From positions 154,119,273-154,183,272 of the forward strand of contig OW121740.1 of the NCBI GenBank assembly GCA_933228675.1: a stretch of DNA of 64,000 bases, in the 5' to 3' direction. This stretch comes from Stomorhina lunata (lineage: Eukaryota; Arthropoda; Insecta; Diptera; Rhiniidae). Of this stretch, positions 24,547-35,700 are shown piece by piece. The notes below the pieces were generated by a model. It searched no databases, was not told the origin of the DNA, and saw only the letters and a list, made by a program, of their open reading frames with translations. The translations under genes and the position numbers were made by a program. Positions within the stretch are counted from its first letter, which is position 1, and each line of letters begins with the position of its first letter.

Positions 24547-27285
24547 TTTTTTTAACTAAGATTTTTGTCGAAACTTGTCTTTAGTAAAATTTTCAACCAA
24601 ATTGGTCTTTAGTTAAATTTTTAACAAAATTTGCTTTATTAAAATTTTTAACAAAATTTTTCTTAAGTAAAATTTCGATCAAAATTTGTCCTTAGTAAAA
24701 TTTTGATCAAAATATGTCTTTATTAAAATTTTGATCAAAATTTGTCTTTAGTAAAATTTTCAACAAAACTTGACGTAAATAAAATTTTCAACAAAATTTG
24801 TCTTTAGTAAAATTTTGACAAAATTATATCTTAAGTAAAATTTTCAACAAAATTTTTCTTTAGTAAAATTTTAAACAATATTATTCTTTAATAATATTTT
24901 GATCAAAATTTGTCTTAAAAAATTTTGTTCAAAATTTGTATTTAGTATAATTTAAAATAAAATTTGTCTTTAGTAAAATTTTGATCAAATAATGTCTCTA
25001 GTAAAATTTTGATCGAAATTTGTCTTTAGTAAAATTTTCAACAAAATTTGTCTTTAGTAAAATTTTCAAAAAAATTTGTCTTTAGTAAAATTTTGCTCAA
25101 AATTTGCCTTTAGTAAAATTTTGATCAAAATTTGCCTTAAGTAAAATTTTCACCAAAATTTGTCTTTATTAAAATTTAAAAAAAAATGTCTTAAGTAAAA
25201 TTTTGATCAAAATTTGTCTTTAGTAAAATTTTGATAAAAATTCGTCTTTAGCAAAATTTTGATCAAAATTTGTCTTTAGTAAAATTTTGATGAAAATTTG
25301 TTTTCAATAAAATTTTGATCAAAATTTGTCTTTAGAAAAATTTTGATCAAAAAAATTTTCTTCAGTAAAATTTTAATGAAAATTTGTCTTTCGTCAATTT
25401 ATCAACAAAATTTATTTTTAGTAAAATTTTTAACAAAATTTATTTTTTATAGAATTTTCACAAAATTTTTCTTTCGTGAAATTTAAAAAAAATAAATTAT
25501 CTTCATCAAAATTTTTAACAAAATTCTTTAACAACATTTGTCTTTAGTAAAATTTTTATCAAGATTTGTCTATAGTAAAATTTTAATCAAAATTTGTCGC
25601 TTGTAAAATTTTGTTCAAAAGTTTTCTTCAATACAATTTTGCTCAAAATTTGTCTTTAGTAAAATTTTCAACAAAATTTTATTCAAAATTTGTCTTTAGA
25701 TGAATTTTAATCAAAATTTGTCTTAAATAAAATTTTCAACAAAATTTGTCTTTAGTCAAATTTTGATCAAAATTTGTCTTTAGTAGAATTTTTATCAAAA
25801 TTTGTCTTTAGTAAAATTTTCAACAAAAATTTTTTTTTTTTTTGATCAAAATTTGTCTTAAGTAAAATTTTGTCTTTAATGAAATTTAGATCAAAATTCG
25901 ACATTAGTAAAATTTTGATTGAAGTTTGTTTTTGTAAAAATTTGTCTTTATATAATTTTGATCAAAATTTTGTCTTTAGATCAATTTTAATCAAAATTTG
26001 TCTTAAATAAAATTTTCAACAAAATTTGTCTTTAGTAAAATTTTGATCAAAATTTGTCTTTAGAACAATTTTGATCAAAATTTGTCCTTACTAAAATTTT
26101 GATCAAAATTTGTCTTTAGTAAAATTTTGAACAAAATTTGTCTTTAGAACAATTTTGATCAAAATTTGTCTTTAATAAAATTTTGATCAAAATTTGTGTT
26201 TAGTAAAATTTTTATCATAATTTGTCTTTAGTAAAATTTTGATCAAAATTTGTCTTTAGTAAAACTTTGATCAAAATTTGTCTTTAGTAGAATTTTTATC
26301 AAAATTTGTCTTTAGTAAAATTTTCAACAAAATTTTGGTCAAAATTTGTCATTAGATGAATTTTAATCAAAACTTGTCTAAATAAAATTTTCAACAAAAT
26401 CTGTCTTTAGTAATATTTTGATCAAAATTTTTCTTTAGTAGAATTTTGTTCAAAATTTGTCTTTAGTAAAATTTTTATCATAATTCGTCTTTAGTAAAAT
26501 TTTGATCAAAATTTGTCTTTAATAAAATTTTCATCAAAATTTTTCTTAAGTAAAATTTTAATCAAAATTTTTATTTAGTAAAATTTTGATCAAAATATTT
26601 TTTTAGTAAAATTTTGATCAAAATTTTTCTTTTTTAAAATTTTGATCAAATTTTTTTTTTTAATAAAATTTTGTTCAAGATTTTTTTTAGTAAAATTTTG
26701 ATCAAAATTTGTCTTTAGTAAAATTTTGATCAAAATTTGTCTTTATTAAAATTTTTAAAATTTGTCTTAAGTAAAATTTTCAACAAAATTTATCTTTATT
26801 AAAATTTAAAAAAAAAAATGTCTTTAGTAAAATTTTGATCAAAATTTGCCTTTAGTAAAATTTTGATAAAAATTCGTCTTTAGTAAAATTTTGATCAAAA
26901 TTTGTATTAAGTAAAATTTTGATCAAAATTTGTATTAAGTAAAATTTTGTCTTAATGGAAATTTAGATCAAAATTCTACTTTAGTAAAATTTTGATTGAA
27001 GTTTGTTTTTAGTAAAATTTTGATCAAAATTTGTCTTTAGTAATATTTTGATCAAAATTTGTCTTCAGGAAAATTTTGATGAAAATTTGTCTTTAGTAAA
27101 ATTTTCATCAAAATTTGTCTTTAGTAAAATTTTGATTAAAATTTGTCTTTTGTAAAATTTTGATAAAAATTAGTTTTTTAGTAATATTTTCAACAAAATT
27201 TGTATTTAGTGAAATTTTCAACAAAATGTATCTTTAGTCAAATTTTGATGTAAGTTAGTCTTTAGTACAATTTCTATATAAAAAA
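24547..27285 (-). repeat. satellite A block 9 (reverse, TTTTCAACAAAA-rich)
   Basis: Reverse-polarity units. A sizeable share have TTTTCAACAAAA in place of the palindromic TTTTGATCAAAA, the main variant in the window that breaks the dyad. These units are interspersed with normal ones and with many short indels, so this is the most decayed block. Confidence 0.88.
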
Positions 27286-28736
27286 ACTTTTAGATTGCCA
27301 TATGGCAGCAAAACATTTACCTTTCTCAACTTTTTCCCTCCTCTTCCTTTCATAGCCAAACACTTCAATGATTCTTTTGCCAGTTTTTCGGCTTTTATTA
27401 AGAGACGACATCTTTTCTTTTTCGTTTAATGTTTAAAATCTTTTCAAACCAAAAAAGATAAAAAGAAAAATATTGAAATTCATGATGAGACATTAAACAC
27501 CCAACATGAAGCAATACAATACGACGCCATTGTGGTTAGTCAACCCAATATCTTATGATCTTTCACTAGATCTTTGTTGAAAACCAAAAAAAAAGTATAT
27601 ATTTTTCAACAACAACAAGAAATTTTAAATAATAAAAAACAACAACAAAAGATGACGACAAACAAACAACAATGAAAAATGTGTAAAAAAAATAGGCAAA
27701 CATTGGCTCTAGCCAAGAACCCATCAATACATTTTAGATCAAACTCATACGCACATTCTCTAAATTGTCGTATCGAACTTTGCACAGAGGAATGAGTTGA
27801 GAAGAAAAGGGAAATTATGGAATTTGATTAAAGTGTGTTTACGTATTTACCTGGGTGTTATCATAAGGAGGACGGTGTTCACTGTTGAGATGAGGGATAA
27901 CCATGATAAGTCCGAGCTTACCAAGTTAAGACCAATCAGAACCTTTGCTTGATATACAACATCTCCTACATCATGCGGAATGTTTGTTTTAACCTAAAAT
28001 CTTAAGAATCATATACATATATTTATTCTAAAATAGAACCATTGCTTTTTTCATCCAACAAAATTGTCTTTTCAAATTTTATTTTCCTATTTCCTCCCAC
28101 TTTACCCCACTGTGCAGTGTTCGTATTCTTGTAGAATGAACATTAAAATCAGTCACTAGGAATTAAGAAATAAAGGTTCGTTTTCTTTCCACATTTTCAT
28201 TACTATTTTTTTTTTTTTTTTGTTTTACACATTCTCAATACTCGTATCTATTTATTCGTAGTTTCTTCTTTTTTTAGGATTTCTTTTCTGATTTTTGTGG
28301 CACATTGAATCGATCATATATTTTAGTTCTAAATGAACAGCAATAACAAAAATTTTAGCTCAAGTGGCAACAACAACAACAGCTGCAGCAATATAACCTT
28401 TTAATAGAGTGCCAGAATGTAAAGGAGTGAAAACATTTTTTTTTGGCAATAGCTGGAATAGGGTGATCTAGTTTAAGAAAAATGAGAAACAAAAATTCTA
28501 TAATATAAAGATTAGGGTGCACCTTTTTTTACAAAAGTGCGAAATCGAATCGTAACTCCCCCTATAAATGTTCTATATAACACAAAAACATGCTGTGCAA
28601 TTTTTTTTTCAAAATTGCATAAGGGTAACACATGCCGCTTCCGCCCACAAAGTGTTAAACTTTTTTGTATGGGAAAAAATTTGAGTATTTTCGGTAATAC
28701 CTAAATATTAGCCACTAAGAATTAAATTAAGTGTTA
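27286..28736. other. single-copy-like spacer, with a possible dispersed repeat at its end
   Basis: No gene recognised. Contains a T-run near 28209-28222 and A-rich stretches. 28510-28735 begins ATTAGGGTGCACC, which recalls the TTAGGGTG-type start seen again at 41113, and may be an old dispersed repeat. Confidence 0.45.
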
Positions 28737-29375
28737 AAAAACAAGTAAAAAAGCGCTATAGTCGGTCAAGACCGACCGACCGACAATACGATACCCTTCA
28801 CCATTAAGATCAAACTTGTACTTTTTTCTGTATAAAGACCATGGCTATTGAAATTCATCAAAATCTGTTCAATATTTATGGTACCTACCATAGGTCCCAC
28901 TTCCCGGAATTGATATATGGACCACAAATATAAATATTTTTTCATGAAATTTATATTAAACACTGCTTATGTAAACTTAAATCACTGTACCAAATTTCGT
29001 TGAAATCGGTTCACATTTGACCATAGCTCCCATACAAACTCTTCTGTCAAAACGCACCTAATGAGACAAAAATCACTTAAACGCTGGTAAATCTAAAGAT
29101 AGTGGGAATTTTAACTTTCTTTCTTGTACACATAATTGTTGTAACAACTGTAATCAATTTGATCAATTTCCAGATAATCGGTTCATATTTGACCCTAACT
29201 CTCATATAAGTCCAAATGACGGAAATAGCTTAAATATACAAGTTTTTAGAAAATGTTTGTATGATGGCAAAATTTATCAAATATTTGACTTAATACAAGA
29301 AAAAGAATACCTTATTGGTGAAGGTTATCATATGGTCGGGCTTGACTGGCTAAAGCACTTTCTTACTTGTTACAG
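28737..29375. mobile_element. DINE-1-like element B, with ~60-bp inverted ends
   Basis: The left end (28739-28802: AACAAGTAAAAAAGCGCTAT, then AGTCGGTCAAGACCGAC and GATACCCTTCACCA) is the inverse of the right end (about 29312-29372: GGTGAAGGTTATC, GGTCGGGCTTGACTGG, GCACTTTCTTACTTGTT). The interior (ACCATAGCTCCCATACAAAC, ATAATCGGTTCATATTTGAC) matches element A at 31800-32100. The ends recall INE-1/DINE-1 (non-autonomous Helentron) 3' ends, which carry a hairpin and finish in a TTGTTT-like motif. Reading frames inside are incidental. Confidence 0.65.
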
Positions 29376-29500
29376 AAGAGTTTGTATGGAAGCTATGGTC
29401 AAATGTAAACCGATTTTAACGAAATTTGTTACAATGATTTTGGTTTTCATAAGCAGTATTTTTTAAATTTCATTTAAAAATATTGAAATTTTTGGATAAC
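29376..29500. repeat. dispersed repeat fragment
   Basis: GGAAGCTATGGTCAAATGTA and neighbouring text recur in variant form at 30240 and 30425. This is part of the same dipteran repeat family as the flanking elements. Confidence 0.45.
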
Positions 29501-29504
29501 GAGG

Positions 29505-30132
29505 GTATTGGATGTGTAGGTACCTTTAATAACCTGGGAAGTTTGATGCCGACGATTATATTGAATCGCGTATTAATAAGGCAAAATCTGCATTCGGCAT
29601 TCTCCGAACTATATGGAAATCTCGGCAATTATCAACAACAACTAAGTTACGAATATATAACTCGAATGTCATTCGTCCAAGTTACAAATATATAACTCGA
29701 ATGTCAAGTCCATCTTGTGTTACGGCTGCGAAACTTGGAAACGCACAAATGACATCGATAAGCGCCTACAAACCTTTGCAAACAAATGCTTACGGCAAAT
29801 CCTTAATATATGGTGGTCAAATCGCATAAAAAATGAAGATCTACTAAACGCTACAAACCAAATCCCTTCTTCTATAGAGGTATATCAACGGAAATGGCGA
29901 TGGATAGGCCACACACTTCGAAGGCCAAATGCTAACACTGCTCAAGCGCTTCGTTGGAATCCACAAGGAAGCGGCCGTCGTGTTGGTGCACCTGCTAGAA
30001 CGTGAGAAGGTCAATTGATGCCGAGTTACAGCAGCAAACTATTCATGGAATTATGTATGCCCAACATCTTGCAATAGAGTTCGATATAAAAGGATGGTTG
30101 AGGCCCTATGCTCCACTGGGAGTCAAGGATAA
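29505..30132 (+). pseudogene. RTE-type non-LTR retrotransposon, C-terminal ORF fragment (broken)
   Basis: Conceptual translation shows the hallmarks of the RTE-clade tail downstream of reverse transcriptase: NLGS, then DADDYIESRINKAKSAF, YGCETW (29721-29738), a KCLRQIL stretch, RKWRWIGHTLRRP, NPQGSGRR, RRSIDAEL and finally LCSTGSQG with TAA at 30130-30132. The catalytic domain is absent, so it is 5'-truncated as usual for these elements. Breaks: a lost stretch after NLGS that shifts frame; a 35-bp tandem duplication (29644/29679); a one-base loss at about 30003 that makes TGA; and a further shift near 30065. A dead copy. Confidence 0.8.
29644..29713 (+). repeat. 35-bp tandem duplication inside the RTE fragment
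   Basis: AAGTTACGAATATATAACTC recurs as AAGTTACAAATATATAACTC 35 bp downstream (29644 and 29679). The length is not a multiple of three and shifts the reading frame. Confidence 0.85.
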
Positions 30133-30840
30133 CAGAAGAAGAACTGTTTTCGTTAAGGCGCTATCGCGCTTTTATCTGACTTATAGACGGACATAAACCC
30201 CATTTTCTTTTTGTATTATTGTATTTCCATAAGTTTTTTATATGGGAGCTATGGTTAAATGGTGGCCGATTGTGACAAAATTTTGCACACTGACTGGCAT
30301 TAATATAAAACTTCATTGCGCTAAATTTAGTGGCCAAAGCTATTACAGTTTATCATTTATTTATTTAAGTATTTAAGTGTATTTCAGGTGGAATTTAGGC
30401 TGTTTCCGTAAGTTTTTGTATGAGAACTATAGTTAAATGTGAACCGATTTCGATGTATGCTTCCTAGTGCTTATGTAAAACTTCTACATACCAAATTTTA
30501 TCATCATAGCTATTATAATTTGTCATTTATAAGCAAATAAGCGATTAGCCTAGACGAGGTTATACGAAAGCTATTTCAATACCAAAATTTTCCAAGAAAT
30601 GAAGAATATTTATGCCAAACTTCAGTGACCTATATCTTTCGTTAAGGTTTTATCGTGCCGACAACAGGCAGACATACGGACAGACCGACAGACAGACGGA
30701 CATTGCTCAATCGTCTTAGAATTTCATAAGGATAAAGAATATACTTGAATTTTGGGTTTTAAGCTAATATTAAGGAAATTACAAATGGAATGACAATCTC
30801 AATATACCCCCCATTCTTTTTGACAGTGAGTATAAAAAAT
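30133..30840. repeat. diverged dispersed repeat (GGGAGCTATGG / CGTCTTAGAATTTC type)
   Basis: Carries phrases common in dipteran dispersed repeats: TATGGGAGCTATGGTTAAAT, a CAGACAGACGGAC cluster near 30680, CAATCGTCTTAGAATTTCAT, and ATACCCCCCATTC near its end. No coding sequence. It lies on the right of the RTE fragment, with related text on the left. Confidence 0.55.
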
Positions 30841-30854
30841 CGGTTGACCGCTCA

Positions 30855-30900
30855 TGTAGCCACTGGTTATTGAGTATTATTCTATGTAGCAGCATTTGTG
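30855..30900. repeat. short SINE-related fragment
   Basis: TAGCCACTGGTTATTGAGTA followed by TTATTCTATG matches the middle of the SINEs at 31640 and 63130. Only a small piece remains. Confidence 0.6.
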
Positions 30901-31077
30901 GGCCGTACTTTTTCACAGAAGATAAAGAAAGGAAAGTTCATTAATTTTTCTGCTAGAATGGAAGAAATGAAAATGATGAAAAATTTCAAAAGAATTCAGT
31001 CTTTTATTGCTCTTCTTCAAACGCACAATATATTATTGATTCGACCGCTTTAATTCCCAACATCTACTTACTGTTGT
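30901..31077. other. short AT-rich spacer
   Basis: Nothing recognised between the SINE fragment and DINE-1-like element A. Confidence 0.4.
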
Positions 31078-31399
31078 TATACCCTTCACCACCATAGGTG
31101 GAAAGGGTATTATAAGTTTGTGCTGATGTATGTAACGCATGGAAATATTTGTCTTAGACCCACCTTTTAGTATACCAATAGGCTTAGAATCTCTTCCTGA
31201 GTCGATTTAGCGATGCCCGTCCGTCCGTCTGGCTGGTTGGACCCCCATGTAAACCTTGTTATCAAACTACAGGTCGCAATTTTAACGATAATAAATTGAT
31301 GAAATTTGGCACAGATCATTTCTTTGATAATGGGACCATGGGTATTGAAATTCGTCAAAAACGGTCCATTATTTATGGTACTTCCCATAGGTCACACTT

Positions 31400-31407
31400 A
31401 CCGGAAT

Positions 31408-31416
<9 letters not shown>
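31400..31416. repeat. target-site duplication of the SINE, left copy
   Basis: ACCGGAATTGATATAT at 31400 is repeated at 31778-31793 on the other side of the SINE. Element B carries the uninterrupted site near 28905 (CCGGAATTGATATATGGACC). Confidence 0.85.

Positions 31417-31476
<60 letters not shown>
31411..31476. repeat. (TA)n tail of the SINE
   Basis: Pure (TA)n adjoining the 3' end of the minus-strand SINE, comparable to an A-rich or simple-repeat tail. It merges with the AT end of the target-site duplication. Confidence 0.9.
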
Positions 31477-31479
<3 letters not shown>

Positions 31480-31777
31480 CCCCGACAACATTCCAATTGG
31501 AACAAGGGGTACTTCTCTCAGACAATGAGCTGCATCCGATTCTATTTTTAGACTCATTGAAAGGGACCTACGTTTTTACGCCGGCTCCGAACGGCGAATG
31601 CATTAGTTAGAGAAGTTTTTCATAGCCTAATACTCAATAACCAGTGGCTAGCTGAGTTATGAGGTGAACCACCGCTTTTTTGAAAATTTATTTTTTTAAG
31701 TGTGTCTGTCCGGGGATTGAACTTGGACCTCTGGTATGCTAGGCGGATGACTAACCTGCTATACCACGGCGCTTCAC
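31477..31777 (-). mobile_element. tRNA-derived SINE, copy 1
   Basis: On the minus strand the element starts GCGCCGTGGTATAGCAGG. The A box TGGTATAGCAG (31766-31756) and B box GTTCAATCC (31722-31714) have tRNA-like spacing, and the CCTAGCATACCAGAGGTCC part resembles a tRNA anticodon arm region. The body (CAGCTAGCCACTGGTTATTG, ATGCATTCGCCG, AATAGAATCGGATGCAGCTC) matches the copy at 63013-63298. It inserted into the DINE-1-like element, giving a 16-bp target-site duplication. Expected to be transcribed by RNA polymerase III and mobilised by a partner LINE. The tRNA of origin is uncertain (Ala-like). Confidence 0.85.
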
Positions 31778-32226
31778 ACCGGAATTGATATATTGGCCAC
31801 AAATATCAATACTTTTTCACGAAATTTAAATACCAAATTTAAATACCAAATTAAGTACCAAATTATGTTAAAATCGGTCCACATTTGACCATAGCTCCCA
31901 TACAAACTTTTTTTAAAAACGCACTAAATGAGACAAAAATCACTAAAAAGCTCGTAAATCTGAAGAAAATGGGCATTTTAAGTTTATTTTTTGCATACAT
32001 AATTTTTGTAACAACTGTAATCAATTTGCCAAATTTCGAGATAATCGGTCCACATTTGACCCTAGCTCTCAAACAGCTTAAATATATAAGTTTTTAGAAA
32101 ATGTTTGTATGATGGCAAAATTTAGCAAATATTTGGGTTTATACAGAAAAAATAACACTTTTGACTTTAGTGGTGAAGGGTATCGTATGGTCGGGCTTGA
32201 CCGACTATAGCACTTTCTTACTTGTT

Positions 32227-32750
32227 TTATTTCAAAGACTGTGATTTTTATTTTTTCGAAAACAAACGCAGCAGCAAAAACTATAAACGAAAAATTGAAA
32301 CACAGAATAAGAATCAGAAAATGACAAAAATCAGCAGCAACAGCAGCAGCGGCGATAAGAAAAACCTAGAATAAGAAAATGTCTAAAATAGTTTACGACC
32401 GACCAAGTTACGTGAAATAATGACTAGTTTGTGTTTTAGATGTTTCGGTTTTTTCGTTCGTTTGTGTAACCATATAATCGGTCACTGACTTGTCAGCATG
32501 GTTGCTTGCAATTTGAGAACTCCCAACTCTTTTTTTTTTTTTTGTTTTTGTACTGCTCATGGTTCGTCTTCTTCTTCCCGTAGTTTTTAGATTTTTTTGA
32601 AACCGAGTAGTAACCAAACATTTCTGTGGTTCCACATTAAGTCTGTGACTCTACTCGAATGGCAATGTCGGTCGGTAACTGTGTGCGTAACAGAGATGGT
32701 TAATTTAATACTAACGAAAATAAAAATAAAACTAAAATTACACTCATTTA

Positions 32751-32753
<3 letters not shown>
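32227..32753. other. single-copy-like spacer with CAG-rich stretch
   Basis: Contains a CAGCAACAGCAGCAGCGGC stretch near 32333. A 75-residue Lys/Thr-rich minus-strand frame (32408-32635) has no domain I recognise and is not called as a gene. Confidence 0.45.

Positions 32754-32789
<36 letters not shown>
32754..32789. repeat. (TA)n microsatellite at the Helitron insertion site
   Basis: Pure AT dinucleotide run ending in A at 32789, directly before the Helitron 5' TC. Confidence 0.9.
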
Positions 32790-32792
<3 letters not shown>

Positions 32793-35700
32793 ATATATAT
32801 AAAACTCTAACGTGACTGACTGACTGACTGACTGACTGACTGACTCATCATCGCACAGCCCAAACGGCTAAAGCTAGAGAGCTGAAATTTTGACAGCTGG
32901 TACCTTTTTCAAAGTATAGATCCACTAAGACGGGATTTTTGGAAATTCGGCCTCTAAGGGGGTAAAAAGGGGTAAAAAAGGGAAAAATTAGTAATGCTGT
33001 ATCTCCGGAAGTAAACGTCATAGGCCCAAAATTGAAATTGCGTTGGGATCAGCTGCAAAAATAAGTAGACACGTGTTTGGTACTTTTTAGCAGATGGGAC
33101 AAATAGGGGGTAAAAAGGGTAAAAATGAAATGTTGGTACTTTTTTAAACCCATGTGTATCTTTTAAACCAATCAACAGAGTAACAAAATTCAAAACGGAG
33201 CCGGTAAACAAGAAAAAAATATTAGACACGTGTTTGGTACTATTTTGATTCAGGGTTCAAAAAGGGGGAAAAGCGGGGAAAAAAATTTAGGGTAGGTCCA
33301 TTTTTCTTTTTCTTTGTATTTGACTTGAACCAATAAAGCTACCAATAAAATTTATAGGGAGGTCGATTGCCCAGTACAAAATATTAAATATGTGTTTGGT
33401 ACTTTTTTCAATTAAAAGGGTAAAAAAGGGAAAAATCGGTAACATTATATCTCCTTAACCAACAGCGATAGAAGCGAAAATTAAATTGGCTTGAGATTAG
33501 CACTAAAAATTAAGGGACACGTGTTCGGTACTTTTTTGAAAATCGGCCGCCTAGCGGGCAAAACAGGGTAGAAAAGGGAGAAATTAGTAACATCATATCT
33601 CCGAAACCAACATAGACAGAAACAAAGTTGAAATTGGATTTGAATCGCCTACAAAAATAAGGGGACACGTGTTTGGTACTTTTTTGAAAATGGCACTAAT
33701 AAGGATAAAAAAGGGTAAAAACTATATTTTAGTACTTTTTTTAACCCATATGTATCTTTTGAACTAATAAACATAGAAACATATTTTATATCGCAACCGA
33801 CAGATATTAAAAAAGAACTAAATACGTATTTGGTACTTTTGCGATTAATGGGGTACAAAAGGGTAAAAAAAGGGAATATATTCAAGGATAGGTTTTTTGC
33901 TTTTTAGCCATGGATATCTTTTAGGCTAATGAAGTTAGAAGTATAATTTATTGACTGGTAGATTTACATTGAAAAGAAATAAGCTACGTGTTTGGTACTT
34001 TTTTTTAATTTTGGGGGTAAAAATCGGTAAAGTATATCTTCTAAACCCAAAGTGATAGAAACAAAAACTAAATTGGTCTGAGATTGGCACTTAAAATTAA
34101 GGAACACATGTTCGGTACTGTTTTGAAGTTCAACCTCTTAGAAGGTAAAACAGGGTAGAAAAGGGAGAAATTAGTAACATCATATCTCCGAAACCAACAT
34201 CGATGCAAACAAAGTTGAAATTGGATTTGAATCGGCTAGGAAAATAAGGAGGCACGTGCTTGGTACTTTTTTGGAAATGGCATTAATAAGGATAAAAAAG
34301 GGTAAAAACTATATTTTGGTACTTTTTTCAACTAATATGTATCTTTTGAACTAATAAATACAGAAACATAATTTATATCGCAACAGATAGATATTAAAAA
34401 ACAATTAAATACGTATTTGGTACTTTTGCAATTAATGGGATACAAAAGGGTAAAAAAGGGAAAATATTTAAGGGTAGGTTTTTTGTTTTTAGCTATGAAT
34501 ATCTTTTAGGCTAATGAAGCCAGAAGTATAATTTATTGACTGGTCGATTGACAAAGAAAAAATAAAATACATTTTTGGTACTTTTTTTAATTTTGGGGGT
34601 AAAAATATATCTTCTAAATCAAAAGTGATAGAAACCAAAACTAAATTAGTCTGAGATCAGCACTAAAAATTAAGGGACAAGTATTCGGTACTTTTTTGAA
34701 ATTCGGCCTTTTAAAGGGTAAAACAGGGTAGAAAAGGGAGAAATTAGTAACATCATATCTCCGAAACTAACACCGATGCAAAAGAAGTTTAAATTGGATT
34801 TGAATCGGATAAAAAAATAAATGGCCACGTATTTGGTACTATTTCAAAAATGGTACTAATAAGAATAAAAAAGGGTAAAAACTATATTTTGGTACTTTTT
34901 TAACACATATATATTTTTTGAACTAATAAACATAGAAACATAATTTATATCGCAACTGATAGGCATTAAAAAACTATTAAACACGTATTTGGTACTTTTG
35001 CGATTAATGTGGGACGAAAGGGTAAAAAAAAGGGAAAATATTCAAGAGTAGGTTTTTTGCTTTTTAGCTAAGAATATCTTTTCGGCTAATGAAGCCAGAA
35101 GCATAATTTATTGGCTGGTAAATTGACACTGAAAAAAGTAAAATAAGTGTCTGGTACTTTTTTTAATTTTGGGGGTAAAAATCGGTAAAAATATATCTTC
35201 TTAGCCAAAAGTGATAGAAACAACAACTAAATCGGTCTAAAATCGGCACTTTAAATTAAGGGACATGTATTCGGTACTTTTTTCTTTAATTCGGCCGTTT
35301 TGGGGTTAAAACAGGGAAAAAATGGGAAATATTAGTAACGTCATATCTCCGAAATTCAAAACGATAGGAATAGAGTTGAAATTTGCTTCGGATGGGCTGA
35401 AAAAAAACGAGAAACGTATTTGGTACTTTTTTGAATATGGTACTAATAAGGGTAAAAAAGGGCAAAAACTATATTTTGGTACTTTTTTGAACCCATACGT
35501 ATCTTTTGAAATAACAAACATAGAGAAACAGTAAACGTCACAATTGATAAGTAACAAAGAATTATTAGACACGTATTTGGTACTTTTACGATAATTGAGG
35601 TAAAAAAGATAAAAAAATATTCAAGGGTAGGTTTTTAACTAATGAAGCCAGAACTATAATTTACAGACGGGTGGATTCATATTGAAAAAGTAAATTGAAA

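Larger units (their letters stand above)
31078..32226 (+). mobile_element. DINE-1-like element A (interrupted by a SINE)
   Basis: Starts with TATACCCTTCACCACC...GGTGGAAAGGGTAT, the same layout as the INE-1/DINE-1 5' end. Ends with GTGGTGAAGGGTATCGTA, a GTCGG/CCGAC hairpin, and ACTATAGCACTTTCTTACTT before TGTTTT. ATACCCTTCACCAC (31080) and GTGGTGAAGGGTAT (about 32172) form subterminal inverted repeats. It is split at 31417-31777 by a SINE. Without the SINE it is about 790 bp and has no coding capacity, as expected for a non-autonomous Helentron. Confidence 0.7.

Noticed and set aside
1641..27285. CRISPR-like array
   Set aside because: The 28-bp units are head to tail with no unique spacers, and the context is eukaryotic. 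This is a satellite.
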